64,000 bases of DNA from Paraconiothyrium sp. Pb-2020 (lineage: Eukaryota > Ascomycota > Dothideomycetes > Pleosporales > Didymosphaeriaceae). The notes beneath the pieces are model-generated. The model was given only the letters and a program-made list of their open reading frames with translations, made no database searches and had not been told where the DNA came from. Shown here piece after piece: positions 1-12,013 of the stretch. The stretch covers positions 1,645,768 to 1,709,767 of the forward strand of contig JAJUBI010000007.1 in assembly GCA_022419385.1 (NCBI GenBank), read 5' to 3'. Positions within the stretch are counted from its first letter, which is position 1, and the number at the start of each line of letters is the position of its first letter. A program made the translations under genes and the position numbers.

Positions 1-395
1 AAAGCTTCCTTCTGGGTGGTCCTTCGGACTCGGATATTAAACTCCGCCCGACCATCGTCCTCAATCCTTCCAGATCCCGCATCGTTGATGAAGAGACATT
101 CGGTCCCTCCGTCTCGCTGTATGCGGTCTCCTCCGATGAAGCTGCTATCGACCTCGCCAATCGCTCGGCCTACGGTCTTAACGCCACCATATGGTCGACC
201 AACATGGAACGTGCTTTAAAGATGTCGCGGCAATTGGAGTTCGGGCAGGTACATATCAACAGTATCAGCGTATACACCAGTCCGACAGCGAGTCAAGGCG
301 GAGTTAAGGGATCTGGGTTTGGTCGACAAAACGGAAAGTGGGGGATAGAAGAGTTTCTGCTAGACAAGTTCGTGAGCTGGCACGGAAAGGTGTGA
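1..395 (+). CDS. Aldehyde dehydrogenase, C-terminal part (5' end outside window)
   Basis: This is the last 130 or so codons of an NAD(P)-dependent aldehyde dehydrogenase. The reading frame starts at base 3 and is open from the window edge to the TGA at 393-395. Visible family marks are the EETFGP motif (about residue 36 of the fragment), the NRSAYGLNATIWS stretch and the closing GGVKGSGFGRQNG segment followed by a short tail typical of soluble ALDHs that oxidise aromatic or aliphatic aldehydes to acids. The catalytic Cys and the Rossmann fold lie upstream of the window and cannot be checked. The substrate is not predictable from this end. The gene converges on the next one, with about 130 bases between the two stop codons. 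No intron is seen in this part. Confidence 0.9.
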   Translation, partial: SFLLGGPSDSDIKLRPTIVLNPSRSRIVDEETFGPSVSLYAVSSDEAAIDLANRSAYGLNATIWSTNMERALKMSRQLEFGQVHINSISVYTSPTASQGGVKGSGFGRQNGKWGIEEFLLDKFVSWHGKV

Positions 396-525
396 TCAGA
401 TTTTGAAAACAAGAGAATTATCAGAAACTAGTCTGCTTTGCTTGCATGCTTGAGGTATCCATCTCTGGTCAATGTCTCCGTCGCTTAGTGCCCCGTCAAT
501 ATGGACAATCCCCTTCGCTGCCGCC

Positions 526-1691
526 CTACGAGATATCTTCCATGCCCACATCAATGCACTCTGGCTGAGCGGTCTGTTGGGTACCAAGGATCATGGCTAC
601 AGCAGCCTTTGGGTCCATCCACGGTACGGCGTCCAGCTTCTTGCTTGGAGTCACGACCTCGATGTCTTTTCCCAATGCTTGGACCTCCTGCAGCACTAGG
701 TGGTCCGGAGTTAGGTATGCTGGAAGCTGCGAGATATCAGCGATATTCCATAGCACCATATTCGGGGAACTTACGTCTTCGTTCATGCCGAGGGCCGCCA
801 TGATGTCGCAAATGTCATTGTCCCAGCCCAGCGACCTTGTCTGGTCCTCCTTTTCCCCCTTTTCCATGTCCTCAGCCTGCTTCTGCCAGGCTCCCATCCA
901 CTGAACTGCCCACGCAGCGGCGCTGTTACAGTAGAGTGTGTAGTTGTGTCGACGAGCTTCACTGACGAAGCAGTTGGTTTTGATGGGTTCTGCGGGATAC
1001 TCTTCCTCGAGTTCCTGAACTTTCCTCATGATGCGGTTCATGTCCTTGTTGGAGAAGGTGATGAGATCGAACTTGCTTGTGTACCAGTGCTTCAGGAAGA
1101 CTTCCTGCTCTTCAGTATCGATATCTCGCAGATTGGCGTTGATGAAAGCTTCTATAAATAGCTGGACGAACAAACCCGTCTCATCGTACCTCCTCCCTTC
1201 TGCCGCCACTAGGCTGGCGACAAGGAAGTTTGCCATGACCTGGTGATGGTGACGGGAGAACGAATGCTTTCGGTCAAGATTCCAGTACCATATTGCGCGG
1301 GTGATGTCAAAATTATCCTCAAGCTTGCAGCCGGAAAAGCCGTTGCTAGCAAGATAGCCGAAGTTTTCAAAGAGAAAGAAGAGGCCGACTGAACGAGGAA
1401 TTTGATCGGGATAGCAAGCCCTGGTCCGCATGTATATGTCGTCAATTCTACACGTAGTAAGTAAATATGGACATGACTTGCTGCGGCTACTAACGTGGGC
1501 TTGCATTCGGCGTAAAACGTGCACTTGTGGATTATGGCCAGCTTTTTCACGAGCATCGCACAGAGCTTCTGGTGAAGCTGTACCGCTTCTTCATGCGTGA
1601 GAATCATCTCGGGCTCTCCGTGGGATAGCGACATATTGTCGAGAGGCGACAATGTGCGAGGATGTGGAGATGGCGAGGCGATGGGAGACAA
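526..1691 (-). CDS. Unrecognised fungal protein (family also present, broken, at 15.2-16.8 kb)
   Basis: I do not recognise this protein. The proposed exons on the minus strand are 1691-1495, 1447-775 and 726-526, giving 356 aa. Intron 1 (1448-1494, 47 nt) has a GTTAGT donor. Intron 2 (727-774, 48 nt) has a perfect GTAAGT donor, a CTGAT branch site and a CAG acceptor, but it is a multiple of three and open, so an ORF caller would read through it (372 aa). The protein has no signal peptide or membrane segment. The conserved core, shared with the copy at 15-17 kb, includes a (V/I)WYWxLDxxHSxSRxHxQVMAN motif, a following EG(x3)YD segment, and near the end PAY(L/F)Txx HL and VPW(M/L)DP. The paralogue has introns at the same two codons and phases, which supports the model. 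An alternative start is the internal Met at codon 20. The function is unknown. Confidence 0.75.
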
Positions 1692-4600
1692 GTGAGAAAG
1701 GAAGGTGCGATTCGACTGACCACCAGAGTGCGGTGTGCTTAAATAAGCGGCGTGGTAGCGAGGTGAAAGGTGAAGCCGTGCGATGCGCAGGTCGTGAGTC
1801 GGAAACGAGGCCTACGAGAAAGGAAAGAAGGGGTTGCTGTGGCGACGAACAGCTTGTTAGACGTGATCGTAAAGGTAATATGACGAGCGAAATAAGGCGA
1901 GAAAGAAGATGTTTGTAAGGACTGTGATAGTTTCGAGAATCGATAGGGGTTGTGGGCGTTTGCCATGCTCAAATGGCCGCCGTGACTGCTGCCTTGCGCC
2001 CAACGTGTAGCGGTTCTTGAGCGTCTGTCACCCTACGCATTTGGCAATTTAAATGACGTCGGATTGGTGCCCAGGTGTGTTCAATGGCCCTCGCTCTTTC
2101 CAGTTTTTTAGATTATAAAACTTCCGGGCAAGGTAGCTACAACACTGCTTCGTCCCACTGGTGTGAGGAATAGACTAGGTCTATATGATCATAGGCTACG
2201 CCTGATCCCTTTGAAATGGATCAGAGGTACAAGTGAACGACAAGTCAAGTATAGTTATTTTCCAGTCTACGAAGCTACAGGTGAGTCGCTCGACTGCCCA
2301 AACCATTGAATTAAACTTCAACCTCGCTCGCGTACCTACCTTTTCACCTCTCTTTGAAGCACCTTGTCAAAGATTGAGAATCACCCTGTCGTCTATATAA
2401 ATCTTTTGCGCACGAATTCTAGTATCATGGATCCTGGGCCCAAGGGGGCAGGGACTCGTGGCACAATGGTTTACCTCACGGCTGACTGTGTCACAAAATC
2501 CCACTACTGCGTCGGTTCGAGTCCGACCTCAGCCCTTACCTTGACCTGAACGATCAGTGCTCCGGATGGGACGGGTGATGGCCGGGGAAGGGATCAACTG
2601 ACAAGGTTCACTTCGGAAGCAAACTTAGTAAGTTCTTCCCTTCACTGCTCAGCAGCCAGCTGGGTGTTGAAGTGGCGGGGCCAACGGGGCGTCGAAGAAG
2701 TGGTGATCCATACTTTTTTGCTTTTCCTTTTTCTTTAACAGGGGAGGTGTCTACTCTTCTATTCGTAATTCTCAGATGTTCACGTAACAAGTGTGTTACC
2801 TGTTATACAGGCCAGCTAGCGAGGCGGGAGCTAATGCGGACTTGGCTGTGGAAGCGAATTAGACTGCTTATATCGAGACATGCTGTTTCCAATGGGCCGG
2901 GCTGGTATCAATATTGCATTGTGTTAATACGTGCCTGGAACTATCCTGTGGGGTTTCTGCAGGTGCTTTGCCGTCACACTTAGAGTCGCTGCGGGCCAAC
3001 ACAAACGACTATGCCAGGGCCACCATAGCGACCTAGAAGAGTGGCCTATCTGGTATAAGATATAATTTCAGTGGCCCTAGGGTGTCGGTGTCTGGGCTCT
3101 TTGATCGTCAAGCGCCTGTCGGCTCTCGGTTCCCAACCAAATATACAACGTGAATATGAACTATTGAGTCACAGCTCTGAAACTTAACCTACCGAGACAC
3201 CATAGGCAATACGATTGTGCACTTCAACAAAGGTTCTGGCTGACTTTGTTGACAAACAAATTTCCATTCTATCGCCTCATCCACGCATGGACCCACGTAA
3301 TCCGCAAGCGATGTAAGGTGGTGTTGAGACTATGAGATATGGACTCACTTAGAAAGACTTGCATCCCTAGGGGAGGAGTAAGGTTAGAGAGGCAAATGGT
3401 CTGGCAGTGGTGGCCGTGTGAGCCGTGATTGGTCCAGTGGCGAGACAGACATTTGTCAAAAGCCATTGCTGGCTACCCATAATGTCTGGATCAGGCTAGA
3501 GCGTCGTTTAAACCACACGACTGGAACGAGTTGAAAAGGCGATGATTCCTACAACGACCGATCTTGCCATCCCGGTCTTCAGTAAATGTTCTTGATCTAG
3601 CGCACGCTTCGTTGATTGCACTGTCTTATCGCATGTTAGTCACGCGATTCAGCTGCTGTCTTTTGAGAAGGTGCGCATGGTGGGTAATTGACGGAGCATT
3701 GCAGCATTCGCCTAATTCCAGGCTGCAGGGTCTTGCAAATCATCAGTTCGCCGTCTCTCGCCTCGTGGATCACGGCAGGTAGGGTTCTGTTGACCCCACT
3801 GTGGACGGCACAACTGCATGCCGAGGCAGCTCGAATCTGCGCCCGCGCAGGTACATCATCTGGGCACTGCTGGAGGTTGCATAGAGACGAAACTTGGAGA
3901 ACGAGGCTATGTTGTATACTACCTATGGTACAGTGTAAAACCTCGGTTCAAAGCGCGCCGTTAGACGTCCAGCCGGAAGACCGGTCTAGACCCGGGCTCT
4001 TCTTCTGTCAGCATGCCGTTTAGGAGAATGCCATGCACCGCGCGCGGGCCGCCAGCGTGCTAGAATGCCATTGCGCCTGAGAGAGGCTAGCGCCATGAAG
4101 GGATCGCATGAATGGTTCAAATGTTTGGACGAACCCTGAATCGCATCGAGATGGGACTTCAGTCGCTGGCACAGCATGTTGACCACGGAACGATTTCTCC
4201 ATGAGGTCTATGTGGGGACGGTTGACTCGTGACAGGTTGCATTTGAGATTGTCGAGGTCCGCCACTTGAGATCTTCTCCACGTCGGCAGCCACATGAAGC
4301 TCTGCGATCTGACGCTGTGGGACTATTGCGTCGAGATGGCGCTGCCTGACCGCATGGTGCGCGAACACGTCTGAGCAGGCCTGGGCCTGGCCATGTTGGC
4401 TGCTGGCAGGCGTGCCTTGCAGCATGCGATCGAAGATCCGGCACGGCTGGCCGAGCAGTCGTCCACGAGACTGTCGAGAAAACCGCATCGAGATGGCGAT
4501 CCTGGAAGCAAAGTGTGGCAGCACGATGGGCGCTGAGGTGGAATGCGCGCCAGGCACACACAAGCTTTTGAAAGCAGGAGCTTGGCGCTGCACGGCGTGG

Positions 4601-4775
4601 GTCTAGACCGCCGACATCAGACCACCGCTACTGTGCGCTTCCTCTACCATGGCCATCTTAGTGGCTCCGCCTTCTCTTCCCTCGGGTCCTCCCATGTTGG
4701 GGTCTCGTGCACCCACCATGTCCGTCTACCCTCACTTATGTATGCTGCTTGCCCCCGTGGCTTCGCGCTACACCA
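1692..4775. other. Long intergenic stretch, mostly without genes
   Basis: About 3 kb lies between the 5' ends of the family gene and the HMG regulator. Apart from the tRNA-derived element listed separately (2452-2719), I see no ORF that looks like protein. At 4020-4600 there are several overlapping open frames on one strand, which reflects GC-rich sequence rather than genes. A short motif close to cgcatcgagatgg recurs near 4142, 4331 and 4485. The long 5' region may carry regulatory sequence for the transcription factor downstream, but no specific site can be supported. Confidence 0.5.
2452..2719 (+). mobile_element. tRNA-derived Pol III element, SINE-like
   Basis: An internal Pol III promoter is visible. 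The A box TGGCACAATGG (2459-2469) and the B box GGTTCGAGTCC (2514-2524) both match consensus and are spaced as in a tRNA gene. The B box sits in a perfect T arm: 5-bp stem 2511-2515/2523-2527 with a seven-base loop. The rest does not fold as a good tRNA: the acceptor strands 2452-2458 and 2529-2535 hardly pair, and the anticodon arm around 2481-2496 is damaged, with an Arg-tRNA-like flavour. The first run of six T, a Pol III stop, comes at 2714-2719, so a transcript of about 265 nt with a tRNA head and an unrelated body is possible. This is the layout of a SINE. A decayed tRNA gene is the alternative. No clear target duplication was found. Confidence 0.4.
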
Positions 4776-7373
4776 ATGCAGTCCACGCCGATCCCTTCCC
4801 CGTCTCTTCCCATGCTGCCAGACGTGTTGGACCGTCTGGGGCTGAAATCCTACTTGGACGCCCTCGTTGAGAACGGTTTCCACAACTGGGATACAGTGCT
4901 CGATATCACCGAGGAAGACTTGACCGCCTTGAACTTCAAGCTTGGACATCGACGCACCCTACAACGCGAGATCGCTACTTTTCGAGGAGTCCCACCTTCA
5001 ACCTCACTGGCTCCCGACGAGAGCAACGCTGCCGACCAGCCTGCCCTGTCAACATTCGCTCTCGAGTCTCTAATCAGGCAGACGTCGACTCCACCGCCGC
5101 GAGAAAAAAGGCGGTATCGACGCCATCCACGGCCCGACAACAACGCGCCTAAGAAGCCAAAGACAGCGTGTAGGTCATAGTTCTTATCAATAAATCTAAG
5201 CATAGGCTAATCAAGTATAGATGTGAACTTTGCCGATCAGCTGCGGACCGAGCCCGAAATCAGCTGTCTATCCTTTGTGAACATTGCAAGAGAAGTAGGT
5301 CGACGATGGCAGCATCTTCCTCCAGAGCAGAAACGCATCTGGGAGAGTCACGCTGCACGTGCCATGCAGGAATTCGAAGCCCAGATGGACGAGTATAAAA
5401 AGACCGAAAGCTGGCGCAAGCATCAGGCGTACTTGATCGATTTCAGGAGTCAGCAACAGGCTTCGAGCAAGGGCTCATCGGCTGTGCGTCCAAGTCAAAG
5501 TCGAACCACGACATCGTCCTCGTACACACTCCACCGAGCGGATTCGAGGGCCAGTCCATCAGCTTCTTCAGAAAGTCCGACCTCACTCACCTCTTCTGTG
5601 ACGTCCATGGGAGAGGAGGCCGAGGTTTGTCACAATGCCCTTACCCTCGCATTTAGCGAGCTTGTGTCTCTGAGGGGTGAGATTTTAGGCCAAAGTGTAC
5701 GGCCGTACGACGCGCAACACCTGCCGTCTGAACAGCTCGTCAGAAAAGCTATGTATGCCTTTGTACAAGGCACAGGATCGCTTCTTTACATGTGGACATA
5801 CGCGCAAGTGGACGAAATTCTGGACCGTATCTACAGACCGCAAAAGCCGGTCGATGCTATGACCCTCGCAGAGTGTTTCACTGTCGCAGCAATGGGTGCC
5901 CATTATGATATGGACTGCTTCCCTGATCGAATCAGACGCGTGCTATACGCTTCTGGTACATTGTGCTTCAATGAAAAGACTGCGCGATCAGACTACCTGC
6001 GTACCATGCGTCTCTTGTTAGCTACCGCATTCTACGCTCTATTAGAGAAGCATATGAGCGCGCGATACGTGCTTGGTAAGTCAAAGGTCCTCAAACTTTT
6101 CTTTCTCGCGAATATGAATTAATCTCAACTTAGCGGCCGCATTGCAGATCGCTCGTTGGAAGTCTCCAGCACTAGTCAAAGACACCAATGATAGGATAGC
6201 TGACGCCAACTGGAGAAAGCTGTTCCGTAGTCTGATCTTCATGGACTGTTGGCTTTCCTACACCCTGGGCTACGTCTCTGAAGTTACGCCTCAGGATATA
6301 GCTGTGCGTACAACAACATACTCACTTGGAAAACGCCGGACTAACAGTAATAGTTTGCTTGTCCTACCTCTCCTTGCGACTTGACCATCGATGAGCAGAT
6401 CCACGTACAAACAAGCAAGATTGGATTGGTCGCAGCCGATATTGCGAAAGCCCTTGCATCACCGGAGTTAGCCACCAGAGAGACCATCCAGACGCTTGCC
6501 GATCAGCTCGAGAGGTGGCGCTTGGACGTGCCGCACATGTTGACCATCAATTCACTAACATCGTCGAATCCCCCGCCTATGACACTATATCAGAGGCGGG
6601 CCACACTGATGGTGCATGTAAGTAGCCCTGGGTCTATAAGAGTTGTTTCGATGCTAATTCATTGCCAGATCATGTATCTCGGTGCAGTCATCTTGCTGTA
6701 CCGCCAGCTGCTGGTGGCTACGGCTGAGACGCAGCTTACTGATGGTGCGGCGTGGGATCTCAACCTCTCCATCGAAGATGCGAAGAGATATCGAAACGAG
6801 TGTGCACTCGCTGGTCAACAAGTAGCTCGAATATTGCGTCTGATCTCGTTCGATGGCACCTTGACAAAGCGTTGCTGGCTGATAATGTAAGTGTTGCAAA
6901 ACAGCCTACCAAGGTCCTGGGCATGGCTGATACTCTTCAGTTACTGGTCTTTCACGGCCTGCATCGTCCTTCTTTACAGCGCTACCACCAAGCTTCTCGA
7001 AGGGCAGGCTGATACCGTCGACCAAGACCTCACATACGGCAAAGCCTGCATGGACATGCTTGAAACCTGCCGTGCTATGGAGCCCATAGCTGCCCGCTAT
7101 CTCGACATCCTATGGCCTTTGTACGACACTCTTCGCGACATCCACCATCGCATAATGGGTCGCGCCAAGACCAGCATTCACGCCCTCTTACAAGGAGATC
7201 CGAATACGCTTAGCCCGCCAATTCCGGTCTCAAGAGCGGAGATGGGACCGATTTCGGAGACGTTGTCTGCTTTGCTGACCGATCCGTTTGGACGAAAACA
7301 GGCTCTAGGCAACAATAGTATGAGACGTGTCTTAAACAGCGACGGCTCATGTTCAGTATTTTGGTTCAAGTGA
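4776..7373 (+). CDS. Transcription regulator with SAM, HMG-box and fungal TF (MHR) domains
   Basis: This is a predicted nuclear DNA-binding regulator. The exons are 4776-5169, 5221-6075, 6134-6303, 6354-6617, 6669-6886 and 6941-7373, giving 777 aa. All five introns are 50-58 nt, mostly with clear CTAAT/CTAAC or similar branch sites. Residues 12-66 form a SAM domain (VLDRLGLKSYLDALVENGF and a DITEEDL segment). A basic RRYRRHPRP patch leads into an HMG box at about 126-195, beginning KKPKTAYVNFADQLR and containing the RRWQHLPPEQK segment. Its first helix is split by intron 1, which restores the invariant-type Tyr codon. From about residue 250 to 600 the sequence resembles the middle homology region of fungal zinc-cluster regulators, but no Zn2Cys6 cluster is present. 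An in-frame ATG at 4707 would add 23 unconvincing residues. It is not a MAT1-2-type mating gene, because those lack the SAM and MHR parts. Confidence 0.85.
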
Positions 7374-8816
7374 AGGGACCGGAGACTCATTTACCACGTC
7401 CACACTATGTTCTTTCCCCCTGCAGCTCAAGGCCTAGACCTAAGCTTACACAAGCGATCCGTGAGGCTGATGCGGGCCTTGTACACCACGCCTTCGTCCT
7501 TACATAAGCGGACTTCGGACATCTGGACCGTGGCCCTGCATCTGTTTGTGCGCCTGAGGCTGTTCGGCTATACCCGAAAGCACCGCGTCTGAGGATGTTG
7601 CCATCATCACAGGCGTTGATGGTTGAACAACGAGTAGATTTGTACAAGCTGTCTGCGCTGGTGTGCCCGGGGCGCGGCAGATGGGGCTTTTGGAGATATG
7701 GACCAACTGGTAGGATCCACGCCTACTCACCGGCGTCAACATATGTATGTGTAGCGTCACCCTGGAGAGGACCCACCCGCTGGTCCGTAGCTACGGGTGC
7801 ATCCGCAGCGAAGCTAGGAGGGTTGGCTCACAGTTCAACGATGGCGCCATTGTGCCAGTTGACGCGCAGGAAGTTATGGGAGGGGAGTAGAATTTCGAGT
7901 CATGGTCTGAAACCGTAGAGACGGAGGTATGAGTTGCCAAATTCAGCTCTCAGATACCAACTTTGGAATATCAGTGTTGGTTGCAAGGCGATAACGAATG
8001 ATGCAACATGCGCATGCGCTCTTCCCAATTGAAACCGTCTATTCAGCCACAGCTGCCAGCTGCGCCAGCTGTTCGCTTGACGCTGAGGGGGTTTGTATTG
8101 AAATCGCTACACCCGGGTTGCGGGCGCATTGGCAGACGATAAGCTGAGACGTTGCTCGCGTGGTTTTCGTGGGTGTGGTGTTCGGAAGGCTACATCATGT
8201 ATCGCACTCGGGCAATTGACGGACCTCCGGATCATACCACTATTTTTATCACAGCCCGCACAGTCACTTCAAGTCTACAGCATCAGGATGAATTTCCGTC
8301 AATAGTTGGCGAGGCTACTTATCGTCAGGCTGCAGCTCCCCCACGCGCAGGGGCGGGGATCGCGTGCGATTGTGCAGGTGGCGCCAACCACGATTGTTTG
8401 GTTGCGCCAACGGGCGACGCTGGCGTTATCGATGGCACAGCGACAGGTGGTAGAACGTAGCGCCAGACGTCCGTTTAGGTGTACTCGTAATATTGATGAA
8501 TGCGCGAAAGGAGGCATGGAGAACGGACCTTGTTCCGGTCCTGGTCGTCTTGGGAAGGGGTCGGTTGGGGCAGACGAGCTTGATAGGGAGGGGAGGGCAT
8601 ATCCGTTCATAAGGAAGGGGCAGTCCGCTGGCTGGTGCTTTTGCCCGTTTCCTGTGCATCTGCCCGACTTGCGCCGCCTTGATTTCTATTCTCCTGGCAC
8701 TCGTTACCTGCGTCTTGTCACTTTCACTCCTCACATTCCCATCGTCGTGGATTCAATGAGAACATCGTCATCCGGCTTGCATGCACTCGCGATACCAGGA
8801 CCGCAGCTAATCTCAC
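7374..8816. other. Intergenic, no supported gene
   Basis: This holds the 3' flank of the HMG regulator and the 5' flank of the unknown gene at 8817. Open frames of 100-190 codons at 8306-8875 overlap on both strands and have no protein-like composition. Near 8375-8416 the sequence ggcgccaacca is followed after a few bases by its near reverse complement tggttgcgcc, an imperfect palindrome that could be a protein-binding site. Nothing else is supported. Confidence 0.4.
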
Positions 8817-9984
8817 ATGAACGCCATGGAGCACATGGACAGGCTCTACGAGAGCCCCTTCGCGATCCCCCATGAGGACATCCGCGCCTTGCTCTCGTCC
8901 GAGGGTTTCCAGCTGCTGCGAAGCTGTTTAGCCAACGACGCTGAGTACGCTTGTCCCTATCCCCACATCCCGTCCCTCCATCCCGTCCCTCCATCCCTGC
9001 CGCGACACATCCCCACTGCTTTCAATGCGCAACAGCTGACAGCCTTGATAGCTTCTGCGACTTCCACGCTGCATCCGACGTGCAGACACGGGAAACATGG
9101 CTGCTCCACCGCGATCTGCTGCATGCGCTCGTCATGCCTGTGGTAGAGCTGCACAGACGCGCCGAGGCGCTCGCAAGCACGGCGCTCTGCACTGCAAAGA
9201 GTGAGGATCTTGAGCTGGCCTTCACAGGAGAGGCCCGAGGCGCATTTCTATGGCTACAATGCTTTACTACCGGAGAAGAGGCAGACTGGTGCCGTACGCG
9301 GGGATGTCCAGGTAAGTCTCGATATGCGCACCATCCCGTCTGAAGTGAAAGCTGACAAGCCGAACAGCATGTGTGACAACCATGACGCTTGCCACCGAAT
9401 CGCACATCCGCCTCATCATTGCCGCCTCGCTCGTGTCTACCGCGTCCATCGCGTCGCCATCGCTCGAGTCGTCGCCCGCAGCCTCCACTTCCTCCTCCCC
9501 AGCGTCCTCGCCCGTCTTTGAAGACCCGCCGCATCACTCGCTAACCTCCCCTTCGCTCCCTCCGATCCCGCACATTCTCCCCGCACTCCGCGCCGCGCTC
9601 GACTCGGACCCCTTCTGGGGCTCAACGTACTGGCCGTACCTCCTCTCCCGCGCGACTCAGCTCTCTGGGGGCATCCAGTCGCTGATCTCCGACTGCGTTG
9701 ATCTCGAGGCGCTGGTGTCTTCGCCCTGTTCACCCATCGGCGGGGAAATGGTGCGCACGCCCTCGGGGCAGTTCGTGGGTCAAGGAAATGCAGAGGAGAG
9801 GGGCGTCAAGCTGCGGAAGAGCAAGCTGGCTAAGAGGCAGCTGAGGATGAAGGGAGAAGAGACGGAGTACATGAGGAGGTGTGCGCTGCAGACGTGGGCG
9901 AAGGTTACGATGCCGAATAAATTGCGTGGAAAGCTGTTGGGGTTAGATACGGAGACGAGGGTTAGGAGGTTGTCGTGTCCTTGA
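8817..9984 (+). CDS. Unrecognised conserved-looking fungal protein
   Basis: I do not recognise the family. Three exons, 8817-8944, 9043-9311 and 9368-9984, give 337 aa. Intron 1 (98 nt) has a GTACGC donor and contains a twice-repeated cccgtccctccat unit. Intron 2 (56 nt) is a standard GTAAGT...CTGAC...CAG intron. The N-terminal half is rich in helices (HRDLLHALVMPVVELHRRAEALAST). The middle contains TRGCPACVTTMTLATESHIR, a two-cysteine motif that is completed only by splicing intron 2. It is followed by a Ser/Pro-rich linker of about 50 residues. The C-terminus is basic (KLRKSKLAKRQLRMKGEE). No signal peptide or membrane span is present. The start was chosen as the first ATG of a run of three (MNAMEHM). 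The role cannot be inferred. Confidence 0.65.
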
Positions 9985-12013
9985 AGCGTGTGCTTCGAAT
10001 GGTCACGCGCATTTTGCGAGCTCTCTGTTGCAATTATTGGCGCAAGGAGAAAGCGGTAGAGTGTGCAGAAGACAGTTCGGTACAGCGGTTATTCCCCAGG
10101 CGTTTACGGGTAGTTCGTTCGGATCAGGATGGTTGGGTTGGGTTGGAAGATACCACTACAGCATCACTTTACTATTTCCTTTTGTATATTTAGATGGCCT
10201 TGCTGGCTCGCTTTATACCCTTTTTCTTCTAGAGCAGCAGGTCTTGGCAGGGATTCTATCTTTTGTATGGCTTTGACATTTGGTAGGCAACCTAGACTAT
10301 TCTGGGCTTCGGCAGTGCAGATTCTATAAGTGTGGGTTGTACGAGTGGCTGCACAGTTCCAAAACAAGTCTTGCAAAGGCCATTGATCTTTCGTCCGCAC
10401 CGGTTTAGCGGGTGACCACCGAGTATCCATGGAACTGCACTTTGGATCTCTAATTCCGGCATTCAGCACAAACGCAGAGCGGTAGACTCCCGCACACAAC
10501 GCGGTACCGCAATTAGCAGCATCAGCCTCGGCTTTGTTGGCCTACGAATCTGGGAAGCAACAACTGGGCCCTGTAGTAGTTGTGGCATGCATGCATCGGT
10601 CGCTGCATGTTGAGCTTTCTCGACACCCGGACGGTGCAACGCCCGCGGGCACATGACGTGCCAACGGCCGAGGCAAGAATGATCCGGGCGGTGATCAGTG
10701 TGCGGGGTGCGGTTGGAGGTGCAACGGGCTGAGCGTAAGAGGTGGTGGATGCTTTGGACGAGGATCTCAAGAGGCGGGTGGTAGGGTGACACGCGATTTG
10801 GAAGGAAATGCGGACTCCCTTGAGTGGCCACTTTTTGCACGCCAACAGCAATACCATAGTATGCTTCTAGGAGTAAGTCTTGTTTGCAGATCTATAGAGA
10901 AATACTACTTTGTTTTTTGAGTCTGTCCAATGTGATAGGATTAATTACTAATGATATTATGTAGAAGAAACGTGATTGTTCGCTTAGGCAGGCGATTGGC
11001 AGGAAGAGGGAAAAGTGTGCTGGTCTCGGAGGGCACTGCAGAGAAGCTTTGGTGTTGTCACTTGTGCTAGTGGGCAGCATCATTCCATGCCAGGCATGCC
11101 AGGGATACCGAAAAGGGTCACTTCTCATATCCGGAAATTCATGAGAATGACCGTGCTTAGTCTCTGACATTGTTTTATCGGTGTTGTGCGATATTGAATT
11201 CGACACCTCCCATGGCGCTGGAAAAGCTTTCAAGTATACACTTGGGAATCGGCATATTGACTTCGCCAACGATAATAGCCTCAACAATAACGTTGCAGGC
11301 TTCGAGCGTGGGGCTGCCATAGGTATCTCGGCCAGTACTGCGCGGGACCAATACAGTTATATACTCGAGCCCACAATTCCTGTTTATCTTGGGCTGTGAC
11401 GTGATGACGTGACTTTCACAAGCCGACGTACAGCAGATGCTCTGAAGTGCTTGCGTTGTCCGATTTGTTCCCACTGCTGTTGCTTTGTTGATCGCAGAGG
11501 CCACGAGATCATAATTCTGGAGATCATCTCACCGTGTTGTCAGCAATGAGGTTCGCGAGAGGGAAGGTTACACGAACTTGACAAGCCCTGCGGCTAGGTA
11601 CCTATATTGCTGCCGCGTGTTGATTGCACGAGGCATTTGATCGGCAATGTTACCACGAGCGGATTATATGCAGGGAAGCCAAAACCAAGCAATCAGGGTT
11701 CGCAGAGCCTCCTGGTACTTCGCGATAACGTGTGAGAATTTTCAACTGCAATATCACACGTGCTAATGGCGCATCGCAAGGTCTCACACGTGAGTGAGTG
11801 CATTCAAGCAGGGGTTGAAATGTTGAAAAAGCAAGGCAGAGGCCTTCTCGCCTGACATGGGGCAAGTTTAAAGCGCTGATGGGTACGGTAACTCGAGCAA
11901 AGGTCATTGAAACGCGGGACTAAACTGTCAGTTTGTGCTGGATGCAGGGTCGAACTAGGCTCCCACACACTCTGTTACTTTCACCAGTCTCAAGTAACTT
12001 GATCATCAACGTT
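9985..12013. other. Intergenic, no supported gene
   Basis: Two kilobases lie between the unknown gene and the amylase. Minus-strand open frames at 10463-10857 overlap in two registers, lack splice logic and look random. The sequence from about 10860 to 11000 is AT-rich. The last few hundred bases are the amylase promoter region, where I could not identify a convincing TATA box or AmyR-type site. Confidence 0.4.

Noticed and set aside
4159..4593. Overlapping minus-strand open frames of 117-144 codons
   Set aside because: Three registers are open at once in GC-rich DNA; none has a recognisable feature.
8306..8875. 189-codon plus-strand open frame upstream of the 8817 gene
   Set aside because: It runs into the start of the better-supported gene in another frame, and the composition is not protein-like.
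10463..10857. Two overlapping minus-strand open frames
   Set aside because: They overlap each other in different registers and have no splice sites, domain or signal peptide.
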